This document shows, in pieces, positions 7,314 through 13,436 of a stretch of 15,348 nt of DNA. Origin of the DNA: DATGWF01 sp035299585 (GTDB taxonomy: Bacteria; Actinomycetota; Actinomycetes; Actinomycetales; Microbacteriaceae). The translations under genes and the position numbers were made by a program. The first letter of the stretch is position 1; each line of letters starts with the position of its first letter. The DNA lies in contig DATGWF010000018.1 in NCBI GenBank assembly GCA_035299585.1, positions 1 through 15,348 of the forward strand, given 5' to 3'. Below the pieces are notes generated by a model. That model was not told the DNA's origin and searched no databases. It saw only the letters and a program-made list of their open reading frames with translations.

Positions 7314-7605
7314 GAGGCTGCTCGTCGGAGCCGTCACCGTGATTGCCGTCGGATTCGTCAAGCAGCCGTCCCAGTTCCGCGAGGAACTCCGGGTCGTCGT
7401 CTGGAGCGACAACCGTCGGGCGCCGACCGCGCCCCACCGTCAGCCAAAGTACGGCGCCGACAACCGGAACAGCGATGATGATGAGCACCCACGCCCATCG
7501 CGGCAACCCTCGGATTCGCAAGCGGCTCAACATGACCGCGTCGACCGCGCAAAAAACGGTCAGCACGACGATGAGCGCAATTGCCAGAAGCCAGACGCGG
7601 ACCAT
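7306..7605 (-). CDS. Two-helix PLDc_N-type membrane protein, unknown function
   Basis: A 99-residue membrane protein. Two hydrophobic segments (about 4-24 and 37-58) flank a short basic loop containing RLRIRGLPRWAW, and a hydrophilic tail carries a DDDPEFLAEL segment (about 69-78). This looks like the PLDc_N domain (the phospholipase D-nuclease N-terminal membrane domain, as in cardiolipin synthases) standing alone. No HKD phospholipase D catalytic motif is present, so it cannot be a cardiolipin synthase itself. Its function is unknown. It starts at ATG 7605, exactly six bases after TAGACT, predicting a leaderless message. It heads a two-gene unit with menD, which overlaps its 3' end, so it is likely made together with MenD. 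It is divergent from the DUF4229 gene across 40 bp. Confidence 0.85.
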   Translation of the reverse strand: MVRVWLLAIALIVVLTVFCAVDAVMLSRLRIRGLPRWAWVLIIIAVPVVGAVLWLTVGRGRRPTVVAPDDDPEFLAELGRLLDESDGNHGDGSDEQPRA

Positions 7606-7611
7606 GCCTCC

Positions 7612-7617
7612 AGTCTA
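7612..7617 (-). promoter_or_regulatory. Predicted -10 element, leaderless start of PLDc_N gene and menD
   Basis: TAGACT, then six bases (GGAGGC), then ATG at 7605. GGAGGC looks like a Shine-Dalgarno sequence but directly touches the ATG, which is too close for normal use. Confidence 0.65.
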
Positions 7618-7633
7618 CGGCCGCTGCGCTCTC

Positions 7634-7639
7634 TACACT
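7634..7639 (+). promoter_or_regulatory. Predicted -10 element, leaderless start of DUF4229 gene
   Basis: TACACT, then six bases (GGTGGT), then GTG at 7646. It is 16 bp from the opposing PLDc_N -10 element. It fixes the start in a frame that is open far upstream. Confidence 0.65.
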
Positions 7640-7645
7640 GGTGGT

Positions 7646-7933
7646 GTGAAGCGCATTCCGGCCTGGCTCTGGTACTCGATCCTTCGACTGTCGCTGCTTG
7701 CCGTACCGTTCGGCGTGCTGCTCGCTCTCGGCATCAGTTGGTTGCTCGCTATTGCGATCGCGACGGCATTGAGTCTCGCCCTGTCGCTCGTGCTGTTGCG
7801 CAGGCCGCGAGAAGCGACGTCCATCGCCCTCGCCGCGGCACAAGCGCGACGCGAGGCACGACCACTCTCCGAAGATGACGACCGGGAAGACGCCGAGATT
7901 GACGGGCAGCGTCGCGAGACGCAAGCGGACTAG
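7646..7933 (+). CDS. DUF4229 small membrane protein, unknown function
   Basis: A 95-residue protein with two closely spaced hydrophobic segments (about 7-29 and 31-50), a basic turn (LRRPRE, about 51-56), and then a charged tail rich in Arg, Glu and Asp that should lie in the cytoplasm. It matches my memory of the actinobacterial DUF4229 family; no biochemical function is known to me. The start is GTG at 7646, set by TACACT exactly six bases upstream; the frame stays open further upstream but those codons run back through the divergent PLDc_N gene. The stop shares the palindrome CTAG with the stop of the convergent menA. Its place between menD and menA suggests, without proving, a role near membrane-bound quinone synthesis. 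Confidence 0.85.
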   Translation: MKRIPAWLWYSILRLSLLAVPFGVLLALGISWLLAIAIATALSLALSLVLLRRPREATSIALAAAQARREARPLSEDDDREDAEIDGQRRETQAD

Positions 7934-8916
7934 CCGCGAACGGCGATTGCGAACACCGCGCCCGTTGCGAGACCAAAGATGAGAGCACTCGCGCTTGCGA
8001 GCTGGAGGGCGAGGATGAGTTCCCGCGCCGTCTTCGCGGTCGCGACGATGGCAATCGCCGGCAGTGCGGCGAGCAAAACGAACAGCCCGAAGCCCGCGGC
8101 CGGCACGACAGCCCAGAAGACGACCGAGGCCACACTCGGCAACAGCATGCACCCCGCGAAGAACAGCTTGCTCCCCAGTGCACCGAGACGCACCGATAGT
8201 GTGCGCTTCCCGACTCGCGCGTCCTGTTCGCGGTCGCGAAGATTGTTGGCCATGAGGACGGCGCAAGCGTAGAGGCCGATCGCTCCACCGCCGAGCCAGG
8301 CGAGGTCGCTCCAGAGCACGTCCGACTGCACGAACGCCGAGCCGACCGTGGCAACCAGACCGAAGAATATGAACACCGCGAGCTCGCCGAAGCCGGCATA
8401 GCCGTACGGCCGCCGGCCGCCCGTGTAGAACCAGGCAGCAAGCAGAGCGAACGCGCCGATCGCGAGCATCCACCACTGGCCGGTCACTGCCACGAGGGCG
8501 AGGCCGGCCGCAGCCGCAAGGGCAAAGAACACCAGCGCGACAGTCAGGACACGACGAGGCGAAGCGAGCCCCGCACCGGTCAGCCGCTGCGGACCGACTC
8601 GGTGGGCATCCGTTCCACGGACGCCGTCGGAGTAGTCGTTGGCGAAGTTCACGCCGACTTGCAACGCGAGTGCCACGATGAGTGCGAGCGCGGCGTTCAG
8701 CGGCCGCCACGGCATCGTTCCGCCATCGAAAACACCAACGCCGGTACCGAGCGCGACGGGAGCGATCGCGAGCGGCAACGTCCGAAGCCGCGCCCCCGCA
8801 ATCCAGTCGCGCGCCCCCGCACGGCGAGCGGCAGGCCGAACCGTTCGCTGCTGAGCTCGCGGGTGCGGCGTGCGCGAAGCGGGACGTTTGGCGGCGGGTT
8901 TACGGACGGTAGTCAT
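7930..8916 (-). CDS. menA: 1,4-dihydroxy-2-naphthoate polyprenyltransferase (MenA)
   Basis: A 328-residue UbiA-superfamily integral membrane prenyltransferase that attaches the polyprenyl chain to dihydroxynaphthoate with loss of CO2, giving demethylmenaquinone. The first Asp-rich motif NDYSDG is at 93-98 and the second, NNLRDREQD, at 224-232; both bind Mg2+-diphosphate in this family. About eight or nine hydrophobic helices follow the start of the fold at WIAGARLRTL (38-47). An unusually long Arg/Pro/Ala-rich N-terminal tail (about 1-36) precedes this. I see no later in-frame start that would remove it, so it appears real. The gene is last in menB-menE-menA; its ATG lies inside menE with 17 bp of overlap, so it probably depends on menE translation. 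The stop codon overlaps that of the convergent DUF4229 gene. Confidence 0.95.
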   Translation of the reverse strand: MTTVRKPAAKRPASRTPHPRAQQRTVRPAARRAGARDWIAGARLRTLPLAIAPVALGTGVGVFDGGTMPWRPLNAALALIVALALQVGVNFANDYSDGVRGTDAHRVGPQRLTGAGLASPRRVLTVALVFFALAAAAGLALVAVTGQWWMLAIGAFALLAAWFYTGGRRPYGYAGFGELAVFIFFGLVATVGSAFVQSDVLWSDLAWLGGGAIGLYACAVLMANNLRDREQDARVGKRTLSVRLGALGSKLFFAGCMLLPSVASVVFWAVVPAAGFGLFVLLAALPAIAIVATAKTARELILALQLASASALIFGLATGAVFAIAVRG

Positions 8917-10000
8917 CGTCGTCCATGGTAGCGAGCAGACCCCGTTCGCGGGCGTGCTGCACCAACAGTGCCCGGTAGGCCCGGAGGTCGGGCTTCCCGT
9001 TTGGAAGCATCACCTCGGGACTCGACACCACGAGCGGACGCGCCGCGGGACCGAAACGATTCACGAGGGCACGCTCAAGCTCGGCCTCCCGCTCGTCGCC
9101 GAGTGCCGTGTCAACGAGCACCACGATGCCGAGGCTCTCGCCCCACACCGTTCCGGGCACGGCGATGGCGATTGCGCTCACTGGCACGAGCCCATCGTTG
9201 AGCGCTCGCTGGACTTCGGCGACGTCAAGCTTGAGGCCGCCGGAAATGAGGACGCTGTCCGATCTGCCTCGAATCGACACCTCCAGTCCCGCCTCGCCCA
9301 GGTGCAGTTCGGCGCGATCGTCGCTGCGATACCAGCGCCGCCCGCCGTCAACCACGAAGCGTTCGGCCGTACGCGGGCCGTCCGTGCTCCCATTGTCGGA
9401 GACGTATCCCCGGGCAAGCATCGGTCCGGAAATCCAGAGGCGGTCGTCGGCACCGAGTCGCAGTTCCACTCCGTCGAGTGGCTGGCCGTCCCAGACGCAG
9501 CCCCCCGCCGTCTCGCTCGAACCGTACGTTTCGACGACGGCAATGCCGGCGTCGCGAGCTCGTCCTCGGAGCTCGCCGGGGAGTGCTTGGCCACCAACGA
9601 GGACCGCCCGGCACTCCGAGAGGGCGCGCCGAGACGCCTCGTCTTGGAGGAGGCGATCGAGCTGATTCGGCACGAGCGAGACACACTTTGGTGCCGGGAG
9701 CTCTGCGAGCGCAGAGGCGAAATCTCGCTCCCCCACGGCCCGAACTTCGGTGCCGCTCACTATCGCGCGCACCGCAACCATGACTCCGGCGATGTACTCG
9801 ACCGGGAGTGCGAGGAGCCAATTGCACGCACCCAATCGGTGCTCGCTCGCCCGTGCAGCAGCTTCGAGCGCGGCCCAGTCAAGTGCGACGTGCTTGGGCC
9901 GTTCCGTCGAGCCACTGGTGTGGATGACGAGCGGCTCCCCCGCCCGAACCCGTTCGAGGCGGTCGAGAAGGTCGTGGAGCTCGTCGTCGGTCGGCATCAT
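8900..10000 (-). CDS. menE: o-Succinylbenzoate-CoA ligase, short actinobacterial form (MenE)
   Basis: A 366-residue adenylate-forming enzyme that activates o-succinylbenzoate to its CoA thioester with ATP. Motifs in order: phosphate loop HTSGSTERPK (27-36), YGSSETAGG (159-167), YRSDD (224-228), hinge region GRSDSVLISGGLKL (245-258) and the catalytic-lysine segment LPNGKPDLR (332-340, Lys336). The roughly 100 or more residues that come before the phosphate loop in most acyl-CoA synthetases are almost absent. As far as I know, this short form is normal for actinobacterial MenE, so I do not read it as truncation. The ATG at 10000 shares a base with the menB stop (TGATG); a second ATG follows directly at 9997. 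It overlaps menA by 17 bp downstream. Confidence 0.92.
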   Translation of the reverse strand: MMPTDDELHDLLDRLERVRAGEPLVIHTSGSTERPKHVALDWAALEAAARASEHRLGACNWLLALPVEYIAGVMVAVRAIVSGTEVRAVGERDFASALAELPAPKCVSLVPNQLDRLLQDEASRRALSECRAVLVGGQALPGELRGRARDAGIAVVETYGSSETAGGCVWDGQPLDGVELRLGADDRLWISGPMLARGYVSDNGSTDGPRTAERFVVDGGRRWYRSDDRAELHLGEAGLEVSIRGRSDSVLISGGLKLDVAEVQRALNDGLVPVSAIAIAVPGTVWGESLGIVVLVDTALGDEREAELERALVNRFGPAARPLVVSSPEVMLPNGKPDLRAYRALLVQHARERGLLATMDDDDYRP

Positions 10001-10902
10001 CAGAAGTGGTACGGGAAGGGCGACCAGTTCGGGTCGCGTTTCTCGAGGAAGGCGTCCCGCCCCTCGACCGCCTCGTCAGTGCCGTAGGCGAGTCGGGTCG
10101 CTTCGCCGGCGAAGAGTTGTTGACCGACGATGCCGTCATCGACGGCATTGAAGGCGTACTTCAGCATGCGGATTGCCGTGGGCGACTTGCCAAGGATTGT
10201 CCGGGCCATTGCGATGCCCGTGCGTTCCAATTCGAGGTGCGGAACGACGCGGTTGATGACCCCCAACTCGTAGGCGCGTTGCGCGTCGTACTCCTCGGCG
10301 AGGAAGAAGATTTCTCGGGCGAACTTTTGACCGACCTGGCGAGCAAAATACGCACTTCCGTAGCCGGCATCAAAGGAGCCGACGTCGGCGTCGGTCTGCT
10401 TGAAACGGGCGTGTTCGCGCGAGGCCACACTGAGGTCACAGACGACGTTGAGTGAGTGGCCGCCTCCAGCCGCCCAGCCGGGAACGAGCGCGATGACGAC
10501 CTTCGGCATGAAGCGGATAAGCCGTTGCACTTCCAGAATGTGGAGTCGGCCGGAGCGCGCCTGATCAATTGAGTCGGCCGCATCTCCATCTGCATAGCGG
10601 TAGCCGTCACGACCGCGGATGCGTTGATCGCCTCCGGAACTGAACGCCCAGCCGCCGTCCTTCGGACTCGGGCCATTCCCGGTGAGCAGCACCACGCCGA
10701 CGCGCGGATTCACCCGAGCATCCTCGAGCGCCGTCGCAAGCTCGTCAACGGTTCGTGGTCGGAACGCGTTGCGCACTTCTGGCCGATTGAACGCGATGCG
10801 GGCGATACGGCCGTCGATCGAGAGGTGGTACGTCACGTCGGTGAATTCGCGCGCGACGGCGACATCCGTCCACTCTGCGGCATCGAAGAGGTCAGAAACC
10901 AT
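10000..10902 (-). CDS. menB: 1,4-Dihydroxy-2-naphthoyl-CoA synthase (MenB)
   Basis: A 300-residue crotonase-fold enzyme that closes the second ring of the naphthoquinone, converting o-succinylbenzoyl-CoA to dihydroxynaphthoyl-CoA. Signature segments: FSSGGDQRIRG (87-97, part of the oxyanion hole), GWAAGGGHSLN (142-152) and QTDADVGSFDAGYGS (169-183). Asp171 corresponds to the catalytic carboxylate (Asp185) of the Mycobacterium tuberculosis enzyme, so this is the Asp-type MenB rather than the bicarbonate-dependent type that has Gly there. The C-terminal WSPFPYHF end is also typical. Start at ATG 10902, six bases after TAGGCT: probably a leaderless first gene of menB-menE-menA. It is divergent from menC across 33 bp. 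Confidence 0.96.
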   Translation of the reverse strand: MVSDLFDAAEWTDVAVAREFTDVTYHLSIDGRIARIAFNRPEVRNAFRPRTVDELATALEDARVNPRVGVVLLTGNGPSPKDGGWAFSSGGDQRIRGRDGYRYADGDAADSIDQARSGRLHILEVQRLIRFMPKVVIALVPGWAAGGGHSLNVVCDLSVASREHARFKQTDADVGSFDAGYGSAYFARQVGQKFAREIFFLAEEYDAQRAYELGVINRVVPHLELERTGIAMARTILGKSPTAIRMLKYAFNAVDDGIVGQQLFAGEATRLAYGTDEAVEGRDAFLEKRDPNWSPFPYHF

Positions 10903-10908
10903 ACCCTC

Positions 10909-10914
10909 AGCCTA
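10909..10914 (-). promoter_or_regulatory. menB: Predicted -10 element, leaderless start of menB-menE-menA
   Basis: TAGGCT, then six bases (GAGGGT), then ATG at 10902. No -35 consensus is visible upstream, where the menC start lies. Confidence 0.7.
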
Positions 10915-10923
10915 TTCCGGTGC

Positions 10924-10929
10924 CAGACT
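10924..10929 (+). promoter_or_regulatory. menC: Possible -10 element, leaderless start of menC
   Basis: CAGACT, then six bases (TGACGG), then GTG at 10936. The first base departs from TANNNT; the spacing equals that of the other nine starts. Only 9 bp separate it from the opposing menB element. Confidence 0.45.
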
Positions 10930-10935
10930 TGACGG

Positions 10936-11910
10936 GTGCGGGTACCTGAACTTGCTGAGCTGACCGCCGACGCCCACGTCGTCGCGCTGCCGCTGCGCAC
11001 CCCGTTTCGTGGACTGAACATTCGAGAAACACTCCTTGTGCGCGGCCCGGCGGGCTGGAGTGAATTCGCACCCTTCGAAGAGTACGACGACTCCGAAGCC
11101 GCCGAGTGGCTTCGTGCGACCATCGAGTTTGGGTGGGATCAGACTCTGACCACGGTACGAGCCAGCGTTCCGGTCAACGCGACCGTGCCCGCGGTGGCAC
11201 CCGCAGACGTTCCCGGCATGCTCAGCCAGTTCCCGGGCTCGATGACCGCGAAAATCAAGGTGGCCGGCACGACCCTCGACGCCGACATCGCTCGTGTTGG
11301 AGCGGTTCGCGCCCTGCTCGGGCCGGCAGGTCGCATCCGCCTCGATGCGAACGGCGGGTGGACGCTCGACGAAGCCGAACGGGCGATTCGGCGACTCGCC
11401 CTCTTCGACCTGGATTACGTCGAGCAACCGTGCGAAACCGTCGACGAACTCGCCGAGCTTCGCGAGCGGATCGCCGACACCGGAATCGCGATCGCGGCAG
11501 ACGAGTCTGTTCGACGCGCGAGCGATCCGCTCGCGGTCGCCCGAGCGGGTGCGGCCGACCTGCTCGTCCTTAAGGCGGCGCCGCTCGGTGGAGTTCGTCG
11601 CGCCGAAGCCATCATCGCTGAGGCGGGGCTCCCGGTCGTGGTGTCGAGTGCGCTCGAGAGTGCCATTGGGCTCGGGCTCGGTGCGTTGCTCGCCGCTCGA
11701 CTCGAAGCTCCCGAAGCAGCCGGCCTGGGCACGTCCGGCCTGTTTATGACCGACGTCGCTGCCCGCCCGGTGCGTGACGGCCAGGTTTCGACGGCCCGAC
11801 TGGAACCTGACCCGGCCGCACTTCGAGCGCTCGCGTGCGCTCCGGAGCGTCGCGAATGGTGGCTCGATCGGCTCGAGCGCTGCCTCCGGCTCGTCGAGCG
11901 GTCGAGTTAG
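10936..11910 (+). CDS. menC: o-Succinylbenzoate synthase (MenC)
   Basis: A 324-residue enolase-superfamily dehydratase that converts SHCHC to o-succinylbenzoate. The active-site set is complete: Lys106 and Lys108 in KIK; metal ligands Asp137 (RLDANGG), Glu163 (VEQP) and Asp189 (AADES); and Lys213 (LKAAPLGG) as the acid/base on the opposite face. The N-terminal capping domain carries RTPFRG (21-26). Length suits the actinobacterial OSBS group. The start is GTG at 10936. A CAGACT hexamer lies exactly six bases upstream, a one-mismatch version of the TANNNT elements seen at other starts here, so the message is probably leaderless. The stop overlaps the stop of the convergent HAD gene. Confidence 0.93.
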   Translation: MRVPELAELTADAHVVALPLRTPFRGLNIRETLLVRGPAGWSEFAPFEEYDDSEAAEWLRATIEFGWDQTLTTVRASVPVNATVPAVAPADVPGMLSQFPGSMTAKIKVAGTTLDADIARVGAVRALLGPAGRIRLDANGGWTLDEAERAIRRLALFDLDYVEQPCETVDELAELRERIADTGIAIAADESVRRASDPLAVARAGAADLLVLKAAPLGGVRRAEAIIAEAGLPVVVSSALESAIGLGLGALLAARLEAPEAAGLGTSGLFMTDVAARPVRDGQVSTARLEPDPAALRALACAPERREWWLDRLERCLRLVERSS

Positions 11911-12554
11911 CGCCAACGACCGCGCACTCGCGGCCCCGTGCCGTCGAGCACGGTTTCCGCAAAGTCGGCAATCTCGAGGAGCCCGTGTGCCTCGTCTCCA
12001 CCGTGCGGGCCGCGGACCACGACGGTCGCCCCCGCGGCCAAGCCTGCGCGAATCCCGGCCGGCGCGTCTTCGACGACGATGCAGTCCCGCGCCTCAACTC
12101 CGAGCTGTTCTGCCGCCAACAGATAAGCGTCCGGGCTGGGTTTGCCGTGCGTCACCATATCGGCGGTGATCAAGCGGTCGGGGAGTTCAATGCCCGCCGC
12201 GCCGAGCCGAGCGTGCGCCAGGCGCGGTGTCGCACTCGTCACAACGGCCCACGGCGCAGAGCCAGCATTCAACTGCCGAACCAGTTCGGCCGCCCCGGGA
12301 ATCGCTACGACTCCGTCGAGCAGCGTTGACTCGGCCTCCTCAATCCACGCGAACGCGGCGTCCCATTCCCGTTCCGGGAGGAACTTCGCGATCGTAGCTC
12401 GGGCCGGGACTCCGTGCGCGACCGCGAGGAGTGCCTCGGGGTCGAGACCGTAGCGTTCGCACAACCGAGTCCAAGCGATGACGACCGCGCCGGTCGAGTC
12501 GATGAGCGTGCCGTCCATATCGAACAGCAATGCGGCCGTGTCGAATCGGCTCAC
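11907..12554 (-). CDS. HAD-superfamily phosphatase (subfamily IA), sugar-phosphatase-like
   Basis: A 215-residue haloacid-dehalogenase-type hydrolase. All four HAD motifs are present: DMDGT (12-16, nucleophile Asp12 and acid/base Asp14), VVTSAT (104-109), Lys138 in HGKPSPDAY (137-144 region) and VVEDAPAGIRAG (160-171). The helical cap between motifs I and II is subfamily IA type; the overall pattern resembles sugar phosphate or glycerol-3-phosphate phosphatases, but the substrate cannot be assigned. Start GTG at 12554 overlaps the ccsB stop by four bases (GTGA), so it is translationally coupled as the last gene of the ccdA-resB-ccsB unit. Its position there has no obvious functional reason. 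It ends tail-to-tail with menC, the stop codons sharing two bases. Confidence 0.9.
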   Translation of the reverse strand: MSRFDTAALLFDMDGTLIDSTGAVVIAWTRLCERYGLDPEALLAVAHGVPARATIAKFLPEREWDAAFAWIEEAESTLLDGVVAIPGAAELVRQLNAGSAPWAVVTSATPRLAHARLGAAGIELPDRLITADMVTHGKPSPDAYLLAAEQLGVEARDCIVVEDAPAGIRAGLAAGATVVVRGPHGGDEAHGLLEIADFAETVLDGTGPRVRGRWR

Positions 12555-13432
12555 GACAAACCGGAGTAGGCGTGCAAGCCCTTGAAGAACAGATTCACGA
12601 CGGTGAAGTTGAAAATCACCGCACTAAAGCCCACGATGGCGAGCCATGAGGCGCGCGTTCCACGCCAGCCGCGAGTTGCCCGGGCGTGAATGTACCCGGC
12701 AAACAGGGTCCAGATGATGAAGGTCCACACTTCCTTGGTGTCCCAACCCCAGTAGCGACCCCAGGCGCGCTCTGCCCAAATGGCGCCGGCCATGAGTGTG
12801 AAGGTCCACAGAATGAAGCCGACAATGTTGATGCGGTAGGCGAAGTTTTCGAGCCGCTCGGCATCGGGCAACGTCGCCAAGAAGCGGGGGCCGGTGCCGG
12901 CCGTTTCGCGCCGCGACTGCAGGAGCTGGAGCACGGAGAGCGCGAACCCGAGCGCAAAGAACCCGGTGGCCGAGGTCGCCACAAACACGTGGATGACGAG
13001 CCAGGCCGACTGAAGCGCCGGCGGCAGCGGGACCACGGCGACATAGAAGTTGACCGAGGCGACACCGAGAAAGAGCAGGACGAGACCGGTGATGAAGGTG
13101 CCGAGGAATCGCAAATCAACCTTCGACACCCAGATGACGACGAGGAAGACCGACACGATGAGCAGCGTCCCGGTCATGGCGAACTCGTACATATTCGCCC
13201 ACGGCACCCGGTGTGCGGCGAAGCCTCGAAGCATCGCGGCCGCGAAGTGCAGCAGAGCGGCGAGCGCGGTGAGTGAGACCCCCACGCGGAGCGAGGCCGA
13301 GGTGCGGTACTCGAGCTCGCGCTCGACGGTGGCGCTGCGGCGCGCAAGGTCAATGGCGAACGCCATGAACGCGAGGGCGTACACGGCCATTGCGGAGTAC
13401 AGCGCAACGAGGGAAAGTTCGTCGAGTGTCAC
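12551..13432 (-). CDS. ccsB: Cytochrome c biogenesis protein CcsB/ResC (CcsA-type haem handling)
   Basis: A 293-residue multi-pass membrane protein of the CcsA/ResC family. With ResB it forms the system II machinery that carries haem outward and ligates it to apocytochrome c outside the membrane. The family tryptophan-rich segment WGRYWGWDTKE is at 224-234. Candidate haem-ligand histidines flank it: His148 (WLVIHVF) and His286 (KGLHAYSG). About eight hydrophobic helices are visible. The start is GTG at 13432 with TAGGCT exactly six bases upstream, so there is probably a leaderless internal promoter inside the end of resB, besides read-through. The HAD gene overlaps its stop by four bases. Actinobacterial annotations use both ccsB and ccsA for this protein. 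Confidence 0.95.
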   Translation of the reverse strand: MTLDELSLVALYSAMAVYALAFMAFAIDLARRSATVERELEYRTSASLRVGVSLTALAALLHFAAAMLRGFAAHRVPWANMYEFAMTGTLLIVSVFLVVIWVSKVDLRFLGTFITGLVLLFLGVASVNFYVAVVPLPPALQSAWLVIHVFVATSATGFFALGFALSVLQLLQSRRETAGTGPRFLATLPDAERLENFAYRINIVGFILWTFTLMAGAIWAERAWGRYWGWDTKEVWTFIIWTLFAGYIHARATRGWRGTRASWLAIVGFSAVIFNFTVVNLFFKGLHAYSGLS

Positions 13433-13436
13433 GGTG

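Noticed and set aside
7338..7412. Longer MenD start at a TTG, position 7412
   Set aside because: The extra residues are an out-of-frame reading of the PLDc_N gene and do not resemble any MenD N-terminus; the GTG at 7313 places the conserved motifs at the expected distance.
7606..7611. GGAGGC before the PLDc_N gene as a Shine-Dalgarno site
   Set aside because: It directly touches the ATG with no spacer, and TAGACT six bases upstream predicts that transcription starts at the ATG itself.
7358..8710. Open frame on the minus strand (450 codons) crossing menA, the DUF4229 gene and the PLDc_N gene
   Set aside because: Arg/Cys/Ser-rich out-of-frame translation with no domain; it cuts across three better-supported genes.
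8900..10000. MenE as a truncated pseudogene because it is short
   Set aside because: All adenylate-forming motifs including the late catalytic lysine are present and both ends overlap neighbours neatly; short MenE is usual in actinobacteria.
8870..10087. Open frame on the plus strand (405 codons) opposite menE
   Set aside because: Antisense shadow spanning menE and the ends of menA and menB; no conserved motif.
10912..11916. Open frame on the minus strand (334 codons) opposite menC
   Set aside because: Antisense shadow of menC, which has the full enolase-superfamily active site.
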